Part shown: one piece after another, positions 1 to 11,105 of the stretch | Position numbering within the stretch: position 1 is the first letter of the stretch | Layout: each line of letters starts with the position of its first letter | Source: Micractinium sp. NFX-FRZ | Taxonomy: Eukaryota; Chlorophyta; Trebouxiophyceae; Chlorellales; Chlorellaceae | Length of the DNA: 64,000 nucleotides | Reading direction: 5' to 3' | Assembly (NCBI GenBank): GCA_029339195.1 | Contig: JAPTJF010000039.1 | Span: 1 to 64,000 of the forward strand | Translations under genes and position numbers: made by a program | The notes under the pieces: generated by a model | Seen by the model: the letters and a program-made list of their open reading frames with translations, nothing else | Told to the model about the DNA's origin: nothing | Database searches by the model: none

Positions 1-96
1 CTCACCTGCCCCAACACTTGCTGCGGCGAGTGCTACCGCATCGACAGCCCCCAGTGCTTCAGCTCAAAGTGCTTCATTGGCATTGGCAGCTGCTGA
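1..96 (+). CDS. Last exon of a small secreted Cys-rich protein (copy A, 5' part outside window)
   Basis: Frame 1 is open from the first base to the TGA at 94-96 and reads 31 residues ending in CFIGIGSC. Seven cysteines of a ten-Cys pattern are visible, including a CC pair (TCCGEC). The same exon recurs at 20709-20882 (minus) and 47159-47332 (plus), and the 31 shared residues are identical. In the complete copy B this exon follows an exon coding a signal peptide, so the product is probably exported and disulfide-stabilised. The 3' UTR (97 to about 330) also matches the other copies and carries a TGTAA at 310. I do not recognise the family; the function is unknown. The 5' part, including any start codon, lies left of the window, so integrity of this copy cannot be judged. 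Confidence 0.8.
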   Translation, partial: LTCPNTCCGECYRIDSPQCFSSKCFIGIGSC

Positions 97-309
97 GCAA
101 GCGGCAGCTGCTGAGCAAGCGGCACAGCGGGCCCAAGCGGCATGGGCGCGGCGGCAGCAGCAGCACTCCACTTGCGCACCTGGAGTCCCGTTTAAGCCTG
201 GCACCTCTCCCAGCCACATCTCACCCTTCAGTTGTTCTGTATGCCTGCTCTGTTCTGTATGCCTGCTATGTTCGAACACATTCTCAGAAGCCTGCTTCAC
301 CTGCCACGC

Positions 310-314
310 TGTAA
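310..314 (+). promoter_or_regulatory. TGTAA poly(A) signal of Cys-rich copy A
   Basis: TGTAA sits inside the block TGTAAATATACAC, which is conserved at the same place downstream of copies B and C. TGTAA is the usual nuclear poly(A) signal of green algae. It lies about 215 nt after the stop codon. Confidence 0.7.
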
Positions 315-512
315 ATATACACAATCTAGCGTGCACTGGCATGCCACAGCAGGGCGCAGCAGGGGCAGCAGGCCAGCGCGTTGTCAGTCAGACGAACCCC
401 ACACGGCAGCACGTCTCAGCCGCTGTCCTCTTCATTCCAAATGGAGGGAGGATCTGTGAGTTTGCCTTCAGGGTTACGTCGTCACGGTGCCACCTTGCAT
501 GGCTGCGTCCGC

Positions 513-2945
513 TTAACCAGCCACGCGCTTCTTGATACGCCGCAAGACTGTGAGACCTGCAGCAGGCGAGGTGTTTCTGAGTGAAGCAGCTTGCATTCAT
601 TAGGCTGCCCAGCACACCTAGCGCATCTCACCCGCTCCCCGGCTTCCCCAGCCCACCCACACTTCTGTGCCGCCTGTGCAGCGCCCAGCCACCCCACGCA
701 CCGTTGTTGTTGTGGTACCGCTTGTGCAGCACCCACTCCCCGCTGTGGGCGTCCAGGAATTCGTCGATGGCGGGCTGCAGGCCCTTAGTGATCTCCGCCT
801 CTGGGTAGCCAGACGTCTGGGCCTGCAGGCGATCGGCATCGCAGCAAGGAACGTTGAAGACAGAAGGGTGAACAAGGGGCGCGCTTTGTAGCACGGGGGC
901 AACCTGGACCTGCAAGGTGCTGACAGAGGAACGCGTGTGCAGTGCCCGGGGAGGCGGGCGGGCACATCAGCGCACGACTGGGAACCAAAGCAGTGTCGGG
1001 GCATGTCATGTGGCCCGGGCAGCGAGGCGGCGGGGTGGCAGGCGCCAGCGGGGCGGCACTGTGGGCCCAAGCACAGCCCTGCCAGGCAGTCTGTGCAAAG
1101 CGCCCGCTGGCTGGCTGCCGGCTGCCGCGCTTGCCAGCCAGGCCAATGCTGCAAAGCAGGTGTGTCCTTGGCTGCCAGCTCACCTGCTCTGTGATGTTTG
1201 TGTTGAACCACGGGAGGTCGTCGTCAGCGTTCCTGATGCTCTCGCCCTCTGCAGGCAGGACAGCACGCCGCGGTTGGCCTCAGGACGGATTTTGGCCTGG
1301 TCTGTGCACGCCCCGCCGGCACGCGCACGACACCACCCGCACAGCCAGCCAGCCTGTGCCGGCCCCAGGCAACACTGTTGGTGGGCCTGGTCTCCACCTT
1401 GCACAGTCCCAGCAGGGGCGGGACATGCCTGCCTCCATAGGTGGCAGCAAGGGCCCGCCCCCGCCTCCTTCATCCATCGTGAGCATGCGTCATGCACCAC
1501 CCGGGGAACCTGACCACCGCCAGGCACCCGCACCACGCCAACCACCCTCATCTCTTTGGTACCTGATCACCGCCAACCAGCCGCACGTGGGGGGGGGACA
1601 TTGAACCCACCTTCCCCATCTATCTCGGTGTCATGCATCACAATGTACTTGTTCGCCATCCCGCTGTGCTGCGCCAGCTCCCGCTTCAGGTGCCCGTACA
1701 CGTGCCTGCAGTGCCACATAAGAAGGACACGTCCACGACGTCAGGCCCCACCCAAGGTGAGGCTTCGGCTGGCCAGTGGGGGCGACTGGGGGCGGCGCAG
1801 GGCGGGTCAGCTGGTGTGAGCACCCTCAGCGGTGCCTCATCCCTGGTGCTGCCACTGCTCAGCACGGGGGGTAGGGAGGGGAGTCGCATGCCGAGCGTGC
1901 CCACTTCCGCCCTCCTCGCCCCTGGCCTCCTGCATGATCAGCATCTCACCTTGCCCCATCCATTCCCGCCTCACTCCTCTGCCCACGCCTCTGCCCTCGC
2001 TCCCTCCCCGGCCCCCCGGACCCCCCGCCTCTCATGCGCCCCCGCCCACCAGCCCATCCACCCACCACGTGTCTATGAACAGCAGGTCCACGGGCCAGGG
2101 CAGCTGGAAGGTGGCCGAGTCGTGCTGCACCACGGTCACATTCACGCCCTCCTCAGCCGCGGCCGGCACCAGGCGCTGGAACTCCCAGATTTTTGTGACA
2201 TCCAGGCACAGCAGGCGGCGTGCGGGCTCGCCGTCGCTGGTGTCGGGCGGCACCCGGCTGTCGCGCAGGCCCTTGAGCAGCGCAAAGGTGCTGACCACTG
2301 CGAGCAGCGGGGTACAGGTCAACAGGTGGGCAAGTTTGTCAGCAGCACTGCACAGGCTGTGATGCATTGAGGGACACTTTTGGCCGGAGCGCAGGAATGT
2401 GCAGCATTGCGGGCCACTGCTTGGGGGATGGCAGAGGTGGTGGGCTGGGAAGCGGTGCGGGCTGAGGGGTAGGTTCAAATGGCGGGGGCAGGTGGGGCAG
2501 GGGGGTGGGTTGCATCAAGCAGGGGAGGCAGGACCCTGGAGTGTAGCAAGGAGCGGGCAGGGTGCAGCAAGCAAGTCCACTTCAGTGCAGGCCGGGGAGG
2601 GGCACAGGGATGCAAGTGGGCTGCGGGCACTGGCTCAGTCCGGTACAAGGCCAAGCAACAGTGGAAGGTACAGCCCTGGCCACATGGGAGGCGCGCACCG
2701 CTTCGCACGCCAAACTCTGCCACGGTGCTGCACTCCCTGGCGAGGTGGTAGATGGTGGGCAGGTGCTGGTTGATGTCGCCTGCGGTGCGGCACACCCGGC
2801 GGTAGTGTTTGTCTATGTAGGGGAGGGGGCGCAGGCGGTCAAAGGCCAGCAAGGCCAGCGCGAGCAGCACAAGGGCGGCAGCCGCCTGGCAGGCGCGGCG
2901 GCGAGTGCGCCAGGCACGCTGGGCACGCGCCCAGAGCTTGCTCAT
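513..2945 (-). CDS. Membrane-anchored methyltransferase-like protein
   Basis: Six exons on the minus strand (2945-2699, 2297-2066, 1705-1611, 1248-1184, 822-702, 556-513) join in phase into 267 residues. The N-terminus is basic (RRRAC) and followed by a hydrophobic stretch (about residues 20-36), suggesting a type II membrane protein of the secretory system. Then come VAEFGVRS and STFALLKGL, LLCLDVTK, DLLFIDTWHVYGHLKREL and KYIVMHDTEIDGE. This order (EFGV loop, acidic strand end, FIDT-H-Y, MHDT) is that of Rossmann-fold SAM-dependent methyltransferases related to the Methyltransf_24/CmcI group; substrate unknown. The exon 1/2 join rebuilds Ser-Val-Val-Ser across the intron, supporting the model. 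The C-terminus is short and basic (RRIKKRVAG). It converges on copy A of the Cys-rich family. Confidence 0.82.
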
Positions 2946-3681
2946 GGTTATGCTGCAAGTTAGTGGGGGGAAGGTGTGGGGCGCAGTGGGCTGGAAAGAG
3001 TCCCAACGCTGCCTGATGCAGGGGGGACGCAGCGGCGGCAGGTGGCAGGCGGCAGGCGGCGAGGCTGCTAGGGCAGTGGCGGTGGGAGGTGCTGCGCTCT
3101 ATTGCGTACCGTGACGGCTCCAGAGGTGCAGAGCGCAGCTGCAACCCCTGGGGGAAGGTGCCGTGCGTGAGCCACACTGAGCTGGACGCGGACTTGCCTG
3201 AGCGGAGCTCTGCGCAGGCCTTGAGGCGTTGCTAAGAGTGAACAAGCAATGCTAGATCTGTTTCAGTTGGTTGCAAGCGCTTTCGTCACGCCTCTGCAAC
3301 CCTCCAAAACCCTACTTGTTCGCAACGGCGCAAGTCCGGACAGGCCAGGGACAGGCCAGGAGCACAGCGCGGGCGGGCTCTCAGGGCCGTTTCCGCGCAG
3401 AATGGAAGGAGATACTTGCAGCTTCGGAAGGGCATCCAGGACATGCTCGGGTGTCTGTGGTGCACATGGGGTGATGGGGATGGAGTGAGCTGGATCCCGA
3501 TGATGCGCCGTACCGGATTGGCGCCAGGAAGGGCCGCCACCGCAGTGTGTCACACTGTCACTGCTGAGCGCTGGCCCAACAGCCATGCCTTGTTGATTGG
3601 CCTGCTGACATGTCGCATGGGGCGACGCCGGCACCCCGCTGCATGGCGGCAAAGCCCTCTGCCGGCTCAGGCAAGCTCAGG

Positions 3682-3686
3682 TTACA
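3682..3686 (-). promoter_or_regulatory. TGTAA poly(A) signal of the F-box/LRR gene
   Basis: TGTAA on the minus strand, about 285 nt downstream of the stop codon at 3971. It is the first such signal after that gene. The interval 2946-3970 otherwise holds the 5' flank of the methyltransferase-like gene and this 3' UTR; I see no other gene in it. Confidence 0.5.
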
Positions 3687-3970
3687 GGCGCACCACCCTG
3701 CATGCCCGCCTGCCCGTATCCTCTTTCGCGCACGCTTACCACTGAAAGACTGTACACCGCTAGCGCATGCATGTATGTGATCGATAATCTATCTAAGAAT
3801 CTATCTATGTATCCACCTACCGCGCACTTGCATGGCAGCGCATGTACGTGGGCACCACTGTAGGCGGGTGGGTGGAAATGCAGTGTGCACTCCGCAGGAG
3901 CTGCGCTGCTCCTGCATGACTCAGCAGTGCTCGAGGCCTGCTCCCATGTGCCTCACGGGAGGACACGTCT

Positions 3971-6900
3971 TCACTGTATGGTGCAGGCATCCTCCTCGCC
4001 GCCCTCCTCAGCATAAAAGGCGGCCGGCGGCCCCAGGTCGGAGTCCTCCCTCATCCCCTGGCCATAACCGTACCTGCGCCACGCTGGCGCCAGCAGGCGC
4101 GCATGCGGGGCCACCGCCCACACATCCTCCTGCAGCAGTGAGCAGCATGCCTGCTTCAGTGAAGAGCAGCAGGATGCCTGCTGCTGCAGCGGTGAGCAGC
4201 GTGAGTGCTTGATTTGAAAAGGGCCGGGATGCCTGCTGCTGCCTCCGTCTGCCAGCTGAGTCATCGCAGCCTGTGCAGGCAGGCAGGCAACCAAGCAGAC
4301 CCCACGCCATCACCCCTACCTGCGTGATGGGCTGCTCCTTGTCGGCGCTGGTGATGCGCAGGGCTCTCAGACTGGAGGCGCTGGCAGCCAGGCAAGGCGG
4401 TACCTCTGGCAGGGGGGTGCCCCCCAGGTCGACTGCAGGCCGGCCCCTGCAGGGCAAGGGTGTCATTGAGTGAGTGAGTGAGCGTAATGCAAGCTGCTCT
4501 GCTGTTACTGTGGCCGTCTGTCCAGGCACCCGCAGCCTGCAGGCTGTGCCAGATGAGCAGCGCCCAACAGGCAAGGCTGCAGTCACAGTCGCCGGCAGGC
4601 GACCCCAGTGCAACACCCGCGCACGGAGGGAGGAGGATGCTCTGTTGCCCACCGCCCGGCGCGCTGCCCATGACTCCCTCCCTGCAGCCTGCCGAAGTGC
4701 TTCCCACTCACCCTCCTCCAGCCCAGTGGCGCGCTCCCCATAATCCAGTCCTCTGATCCCCCGGAACCCCACTAGCGCCACGCGGGTGACGCCGGGAGGC
4801 AGGGGGACAGTGACCGGCTCCTCCTGCTGCTTGAAGCTGCCATTGACAATCTCCACCTCCTGAAGACAGCCACATGAAGGCAGGGCAGGCGTAACATCTG
4901 TTGGGTTCAGGTGAATGGTGGGCATTGCCTGCCGGAGCATGCCAGCTGCGGGCAGTGTTCAAATGCGGGTGCGGTGAGCCAGCTGCATGGGCGGAGCTCA
5001 AGCGGAGCCAGAGCCCTGTGGTGGCAAGAGTCACACCCCACCTCACCCGCAGGCTGCCCAGCCCGGCACGGTATCTCCCTGCCACCAAACAGCAACCAGC
5101 CCCCCCGAAACCGCCATGGCCCCGCCCTCACCTGCAGGCTGCCCAGCCCCAGCAGCAGGCCCCCAGGGCTCTCCAGCCCGCCAGTGGTGTTTTGGTGCGT
5201 GTGGAAGTTCTCCTGAACCTCAATGGAGCTCTCCCTCAGCACCAGGCGGCGCAGGCCCTGCGGGGGAGCAGGGGCAAGGGAGGGGAAGGGTTCGGCACAC
5301 ACCACGGCCAGTTGCTTGCCATGTGCAGGCTGTGATTGCCCCAATGAGTGAGGCAGGGAAGAGTGCTGTAGATAGTGTGCATTGCTAGCGGTGTGGCTTG
5401 ATGGGCAGCCAAGGGGGGAAGGCGCGTGGCTGGAGCAGGCACGCGTGCGAGCCAGCCGCACCCAAGCCGTCGGTCAAGCAAGCAGGGAGGGAGGCAGGGA
5501 GGCACGCGGGCGACAGCGGCGCCTCGCCGGCAGGTTGCAAGATGAAACCATGCAGCTTGTCACCTTCAGGCCGGCGATGGCCTGAGGCAGGCGCCTGAGC
5601 TGGCAGCCGTAGAAGTGCAGGGCTTCCAGGGTGGTCAGGCGGGAGAGCTCGGGTGCCAGGCTCAACTCCTTGCGGCCCACGCCAAACATCGCCATGCCAC
5701 CAGCGGCGAGGGGGCAGCACTCGAAGGCCAGGTGCTTCAGGGTGGGCAGGGTGGCCAGAGCGGCGGGCGCCGTGGCCAGGGTGCAGGCGGAGAAGCGCAG
5801 GGAGGTGAGGGCGCTCATGCCTGCGTGCAGGCGGGGCGGGGGGCCGCATGGGTGGGCACAGCGTGCACATCATGTGGCGCTGCACATCCCGACGCTAGCA
5901 TGCACTGCACAGGCCCCGACAGCCGAACTTCAACGCACAGAACAAGGCATCCACCAAAGTGAGGAGCAAGGCTGGTCAAGAGCAAGGCACACACGCTGAG
6001 CTCGTCCTGACCCAGCCCGGCCCCGCTGCACCCGACAGGTCGATGTCCTGGTCCACAAATGCCGACAGCCTGCTGTTCTTGAAGGCCACCTCCTCAAGAG
6101 ACCCCATCCCAGCCAGCTCCTGCAAGCAGAAGAGGAATTCCTTCGAAGCTTACGGCCCGAGGGCGTGGGGTTGAGGAAGCCAACAGGGAAGTAAGCCAAA
6201 GGCATCAGTCAGCTACCATCAGCTCATGCAAGCATGCCTGAGGGCTGGGTGCCTGTGCTTGAAGCCACAACCACAACACACCGCTGCGCTGCGCTTAGGC
6301 AAGCCAGCGCGGTGCTCGCGTCGCTCACTCACTCCACTCCCGGGCCCAAGCAGCCTGCCAGGCAGCCCAGCCGGGCCGCCACCCCACCTCTGGGAACTCG
6401 TCGAACCAGCAGTTGTAGAAGCGCAGGCGGCGCAGGGCAGTGCAGGCGCCTATGTCGCCAGGCAGGTGGAAGCGGTACAGCAGGATGCCGCCGCCGCCGC
6501 CGCCCTGGCCGCCAGCCTGCCCGCCCTCCTCGCCCTCCTCCTCGCCCTCCGCCGCATCGCCCCCCTCGTCCTCCGCCTCCCCGTCCCAGCTGATGCGGGC
6601 CACCAGGTCAAGGCTTTCCAGCCTGCACAACAGCATGGCACAGCACAGCACAGCAGCGGGGGTCTGTCAGGCAGGGAGCCCACATGCAGGGCCACCCTGC
6701 GGGCCCACCTTGCACACATGCATGTCTGGCATGGCAACAGGGCAGCCACTGGCAGCAGCCTGGTGGGCAGTGCCTGAGGCGGCAGCAGCCTGGCGGTTTT
6801 GGCACACCAGCCGCCCGCTTGAGCTAGGGTGCATGCTTAATTTTACCGCTCTGCCGGAACGAACCGTGTCACTCCAAATGAAGTTGAGGGCCCCTCTAGC

Positions 6901-8522
6901 AAAGGGTACTTGTGTGAAGCTGTAAAGACTAGACTAGACTAGACCCCCGCTCCTCAGGGGGCTCCCTCTTCTGTGCTACGCCCTCCGCCTGCCAGCCACC
7001 CAGAGCTACATGCCATGCTGTCAGAATCGCTGAGCAGCCCCCACCGCCCCACCTAGTGAAGTTGCGGATCAGCGGGGGCAGTGCACGCAGGGAGGGCTGC
7101 CTGCACACCAGGGCAGCAATGTGGGCGGGCGCGAAAGGCACCGCCAGCGCCCCGCCAATGTCGGCATTCGTGCCCAGCTCCAGCTGCCTCAGCCCCGTCA
7201 GCCTGCAGGGTCGGCCGGCATGCAGGCCAGCAGGCACAGGCACATGGTCGCTCAACGCCATGAAGACATGCTGCCTGCCCCTGCTGCAGTATCATGATGA
7301 TAGCGGCATGCAATGATAGCGGCAAGCTTTGGCGTGACCTTCACAGAGGCTCCCAAGCGCCATTCTGCGCCTTGGTCAAGCCAAACCAAGCCAAGCCAAG
7401 CCGAGCCAGGCGGCCAGCTGGCGCCCACCTGGGCAGCTGTGAGCCCGCCTCAAACAGCAGCTGCAGTCCTCCCTCCTGTAGGCCCCGCACCCCCTTGAAC
7501 TCCGGGGGCAGCAGGATCTCCATCTTGAGCTGGGCGAGGCTGGCGGGCAAGGCGGCCACGAGGTCGGGGCTTGAGGTGTCCAGGCTCAGGCTGCGCAGCT
7601 GGGTGCAGGCTGCCAGCAGCTGGGGGTGGGCGTCCAGGGGGGGAGGGCTGCCCCTCCCCGGCAGGGAGACCTCCAAATGGTGCAGGCCTGCTGGGCGGGG
7701 CAGGGACGCACGGCAGTAGGTAGGCAGGGGAGCGCATGCAAGGGAGGGGGCAGGCAAGGATGATGCCAGGCGGAGCGGGATGCCAAGGGAGGGGCGAAGG
7801 CGGCGCATGCTATGGGCAGAAGAACATTGGCGTGCCAAGCATATATGCGCACGGCCTAGGTTCAGCAGTGGCAGCCGGCCACGTCACAGCATGCTGTGCG
7901 AGGCACCACCAGCACCTGCGACTGCCAGCCCCCCTGGCGGCCCCGCGCACCCGGCCCGGCGCCCCTCAGCGCCAGCGGCAGCAGCTGGGCCAGCTTCTCC
8001 CCCTCCTCCCCCTCCTCCCAGCAGTTCACGGTGAGGCCCCGCATGCCGCGGCTGCGCCGCTCAAACCAGGCTGCTGTGTAGCGCGGGTCTGCGGCGGGGC
8101 GTGGGGCCACCCCATCGCCCTCCGCATCCTGCTCGGCGGTAGCAGGCGGAGCCACCGCCAGCGGCACCCAGCCGCCGATGTCGACGCCAGTGTCTTCCTC
8201 CCCCAAGTGCATGCTGCCCCACAGCTTGGCTGAGGAGCAGCTGGAGTCCAGCCAGGCCTTGCAGGCGGCACTGGCAGACACCCTGCAAGGCGTGAGAAGG
8301 CCGCGGCGCGGGCAGCTGAGCGGGCGGGCGCCGCCATTGCTCACAGGCGCAGCCTTGGGGCCCGTTTCAGCCGCTCCCCGTGCAGCCTGCAGCCTCGATC
8401 ACTGCTGCTGCGAGTACCAACCTGTCTTTGAGCGTCAAAGCGTCGCAGGCCAGGACCAGCTCCAGGGCGGGCCCAGGCAGGTCGGCCCAGCTAGGGATAG
8501 TTACCTCATCGGTTGCCTCCAT
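3971..8522 (-). CDS. F-box / leucine-rich repeat protein
   Basis: Eleven exons (8522-8422, 8282-7951, 7687-7429, 7202-7053, 6622-6388, 6119-6032, 5820-5564, 5257-5132, 4859-4712, 4432-4320, 4129-3971) keep phase throughout and give 655 residues. Residues 10-60 form an F-box-like segment split by intron 1: WADLPGPALELVLACDALTL, then VSASAACKAWLDS and SAKLWGSM. The rest is irregular LRR, for example LTSLRFSACTLATAP, LEALHFYGCQLRRLPQAI and ALRRLRFYNCWFDEFPE. Exon 5 holds an acidic/glycine run, probably a loop. The C-terminus ends EEDACTIQ. By family knowledge such proteins recruit substrates to SCF ubiquitin ligases; the target is unknown. A decayed inverted copy starts only 160 bp upstream. The ATG at 8520-8522 was chosen because the inverted copy aligns from the same codon. 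Confidence 0.85.
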
Positions 8523-8681
8523 GGCGCCAGAGCACAGCAGCAGGAAGGGACAGAGTGTCATGAAAGCACATGCCGGCAGCCTCATGCGTGTGTGGTGGAA
8601 AGCGAGCCCAACCTCGGACCACAAATCATGACGGCTGTGCACGCATGCACGCTGCCTGCATCCTTCATTAAATCCGGCACC
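8523..8681. promoter_or_regulatory. 159-bp head-to-head spacer between F-box gene and its inverted copy
   Basis: This spacer separates the two opposed ATG codons. It must hold the core promoter and 5' UTR of the minus-strand F-box gene. I see no clear TATA box. Confidence 0.4.
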
Positions 8682-10020
8682 ATGGAGGCAGCTGACAAGG
8701 GCACGTGTCCCAGCTGGGCTGACCTGACTGGGCTGGTCCTTGCCAGCAAAACCCTGACGCTCAAAGACAGGCCCATGGCTGGGGTAGGGGCAGCATGGGG
8801 CACAGTTGAACGCTCTCCAAGGCTGACCTTGGGAAGGAGGCATTGCTCCCCCTCCAGCTGCCCGCACTGCCGCCCACCACCAGCCTGCCCCTTGCAAGTG
8901 CAGGGTGTCTGCTAAAAAGGTGCCGCCTGCGAGTCCTGGCCGGAGTCCAGCTGCTCCTCACCCAAGCTGTGGGGCAGCATGCGGCTTGGGAGGAGAGTCG
9001 CAGCTGGTTAGGTGCTGGCATCGCCACCCTGGCAGCCGCGCTCTTTGGCGGGAGCGGCGGTGGCGGTGGCGGCGGCGCCCAGCCTGAGCAGGAGGGCGCC
9101 TCTGGCCCGGCCGACCCCCGCTGCACAGCGGCCTGGTCTGCGCGGCGCGGCAGCGTCATGCGTAGCCTCACCGCAACCTCGTGGGAGGAGGACGAGTCGC
9201 ATAGGCTGGCACAACCGCTGCCGCTGGCGCTGCGCGGAGCAGGGCCGGGTGCGCTGTGTTGCCGCACAGCTGTCGCCTGCGCACATCCCTCCCGACTGCC
9301 GCCTGCTCCTCCTGCCCTTCCTCATTCCTGCCGCTCCTGTTGAGGAGCTTCCCTGCCCCTCCCAGCAGGCCTGCACCATTTGGAGGTCTCCCTGAAGGGC
9401 ACCCCTCCCCCCCTGGACGCCCACCCCCAGCTGCTGGCAGCCTGCACCCAGCTGCAATGGCACCCAGCTGCGGGGCACCCAGCTGCGGGGCAGCGAGCGA
9501 GGCTGACCGATGCAAGCAATCAAGGCACGGGCTCTCAGCCCCACCTCCCTGCCCTCCCCTGCCCTGCCGACCCTGCAGTAGATCTGTCGTTCATGCCCCT
9601 GCCAGAGCTCTCGAGGTACCGCCTTGCTGCCTGGCTGCCAGCGCCATCAAGGCGCCCATCACGCAGGCAACGCGGGCCGCATAGGCCATGGTGGGTTGCA
9701 GGGCATGTGCCTGTCTGCGAAGAGCACAGCAAATCGCTGGCTTTGTACAGCCTCTCAGCTACACCCGGACACCCATCATGCAACAGTAACTGTTACTGCT
9801 AGCCATGCGTGCCCCCGTACACGTCATCCTGACCCCGCTGCCCGCATCTGGCTGTGCAGAAGGACGTGTGGGCCGTGGCCCCGCACGCCCGCCGTCTGCC
9901 CGCTGGGAGTGCACCCATGGCGTGGGACGAGGGGAGAGGCTGTCAGACGATGCTGACCTGGGGCCAGCTGCGGCTTTCCATGCTGAGGGGGCCATTGAGG
10001 ACGCCTGCACCATCCAGTGA
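8682..10020 (+). pseudogene. Decayed inverted partial copy of the neighbouring F-box/LRR gene
   Basis: The plus strand repeats pieces of the minus-strand gene in order. At 8682 it reads MEAADKGTCPSWADL against MEATDEVTIPSWADL in the intact gene, followed by LTLKDR. At about 8935-9240 comes the second-exon equivalent (SSCSSPKLWGSM, then PLALRGAGPG). At 9365-9455 it has GLHHLEVSL and AHPQLLAACTQLQ. At 9575 it has VDLSFMPLPE, and at 9935-10020 the C-terminal DADLGPAAAFHA and EDACTIQ with stop. Signs of decay: the intron-1 donor GT is gone (AGGCCC instead of AGGTTG), part of the F-box is deleted, a TAG and frame shifts break exon 2, and the central LRR exons are missing. No continuous model can be built. 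Confidence 0.8.
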
Positions 10021-11105
10021 GGCTGATGTGCGAGCTCCCTGCTTCTGGACCGCGAATGCAGTGCTTAGGCGGGTTGAGGAATGACCCACACTCTGCCTTG
10101 CATTCCCCATGTCCTTGCCCTGCGCAGCGCATGTGGGATTGATGGACTGATGCATGCGTCGTGGCAGTGCAAGCGCATGGGCACTGGGCTAGCTCTGTCA
10201 CCGCCGGCACGTGCAGGCGTAGGCCGATCTGCAGGTGTGCTCGGCACGCTGGGGCTGCATGCATGCTGCAAACTGCTGTATGCAGCTGGCTAGAGCAGCT
10301 GCTGCAGCTCAGCCCGCGCCCCGTGCCGGTTGAACACCTGTCTGTAAGTCACGCAATTCCTGGTTTCTCAACTCACGACATTGGGCCGTAACGTGCTTCT
10401 TCTTCATTCATGCATTGCCCGACACATTGCTGCAAGTGGGCTTACAAGAACGTGTGTTTGAGCTTCGCTCGATGGAGCCAGGGACAGCGCTCGTGCAGGC
10501 TGGTGCTTGCATGTCACTCCCTCATCAGGCACCCGACTTGCACGGGACGGCGGCGTCACCCTGATGTGTCTGGCGCCGTCCCGGAGCCATTGCCAGCAGG
10601 GGCGAGCGGGCCTGCACAGGCCAATGTGATGATCAGCGGCCAGAAACCGTAGTATACTCGCGTTCGGGGACCTCTGCCCTCCTCAACTGCCATCCTATCC
10701 ACCAGTCAGTGGGCGGTGCTGGCGGTGACTGGTGGATGGCAGTGACTGCCACGTGAGCCACATGACTGTTCGCTGTCCGTCGTTTGCCCGGCCATCACTT
10801 AAACATTCCACGCTTGAGCGCGTTAGCGTACAAGCGGTGGCAGCGCGCGACACGCTGCCCTCGGCCACCCTCACAGGTGGCCGCGCGAAAGGGGACCGCG
10901 CGAAGCAGCTCGTAGTTTACCGGAGTCTACCAGAGTGCCGCGGCCCATCCAGCAGTGGCCTGGCGGGCGGGTGCCGTGGGCAGGTCACAGCAGGGCTTGC
11001 CACCGCGGGCGCCGCCCCGCCGCCGCTCAGCTCATCCTGGGTGCGCCACACTCGTGCCGTGCCAAGCGTCACCCTCCTCCCTGCTGCATAAGCCCCAGAC
11101 CTGGA
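10021..11105. other. Intergenic, no gene seen
   Basis: No exon-like reading frame with plausible splice signals was found. It contains a strong hairpin at 10689-10741 and the 5' flank of the receptor kinase gene. Confidence 0.5.
10689..10741. repeat. Inverted repeat (hairpin)
   Basis: TGCCATCC and CACCAGTCA on the left (with four extra bases between them) match the reverse complement of TGACTGGTGGATGGCA on the right, around a G-rich loop of about 17 nt. The role is unknown; it could fold as RNA or mark an old element end. Confidence 0.6.
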
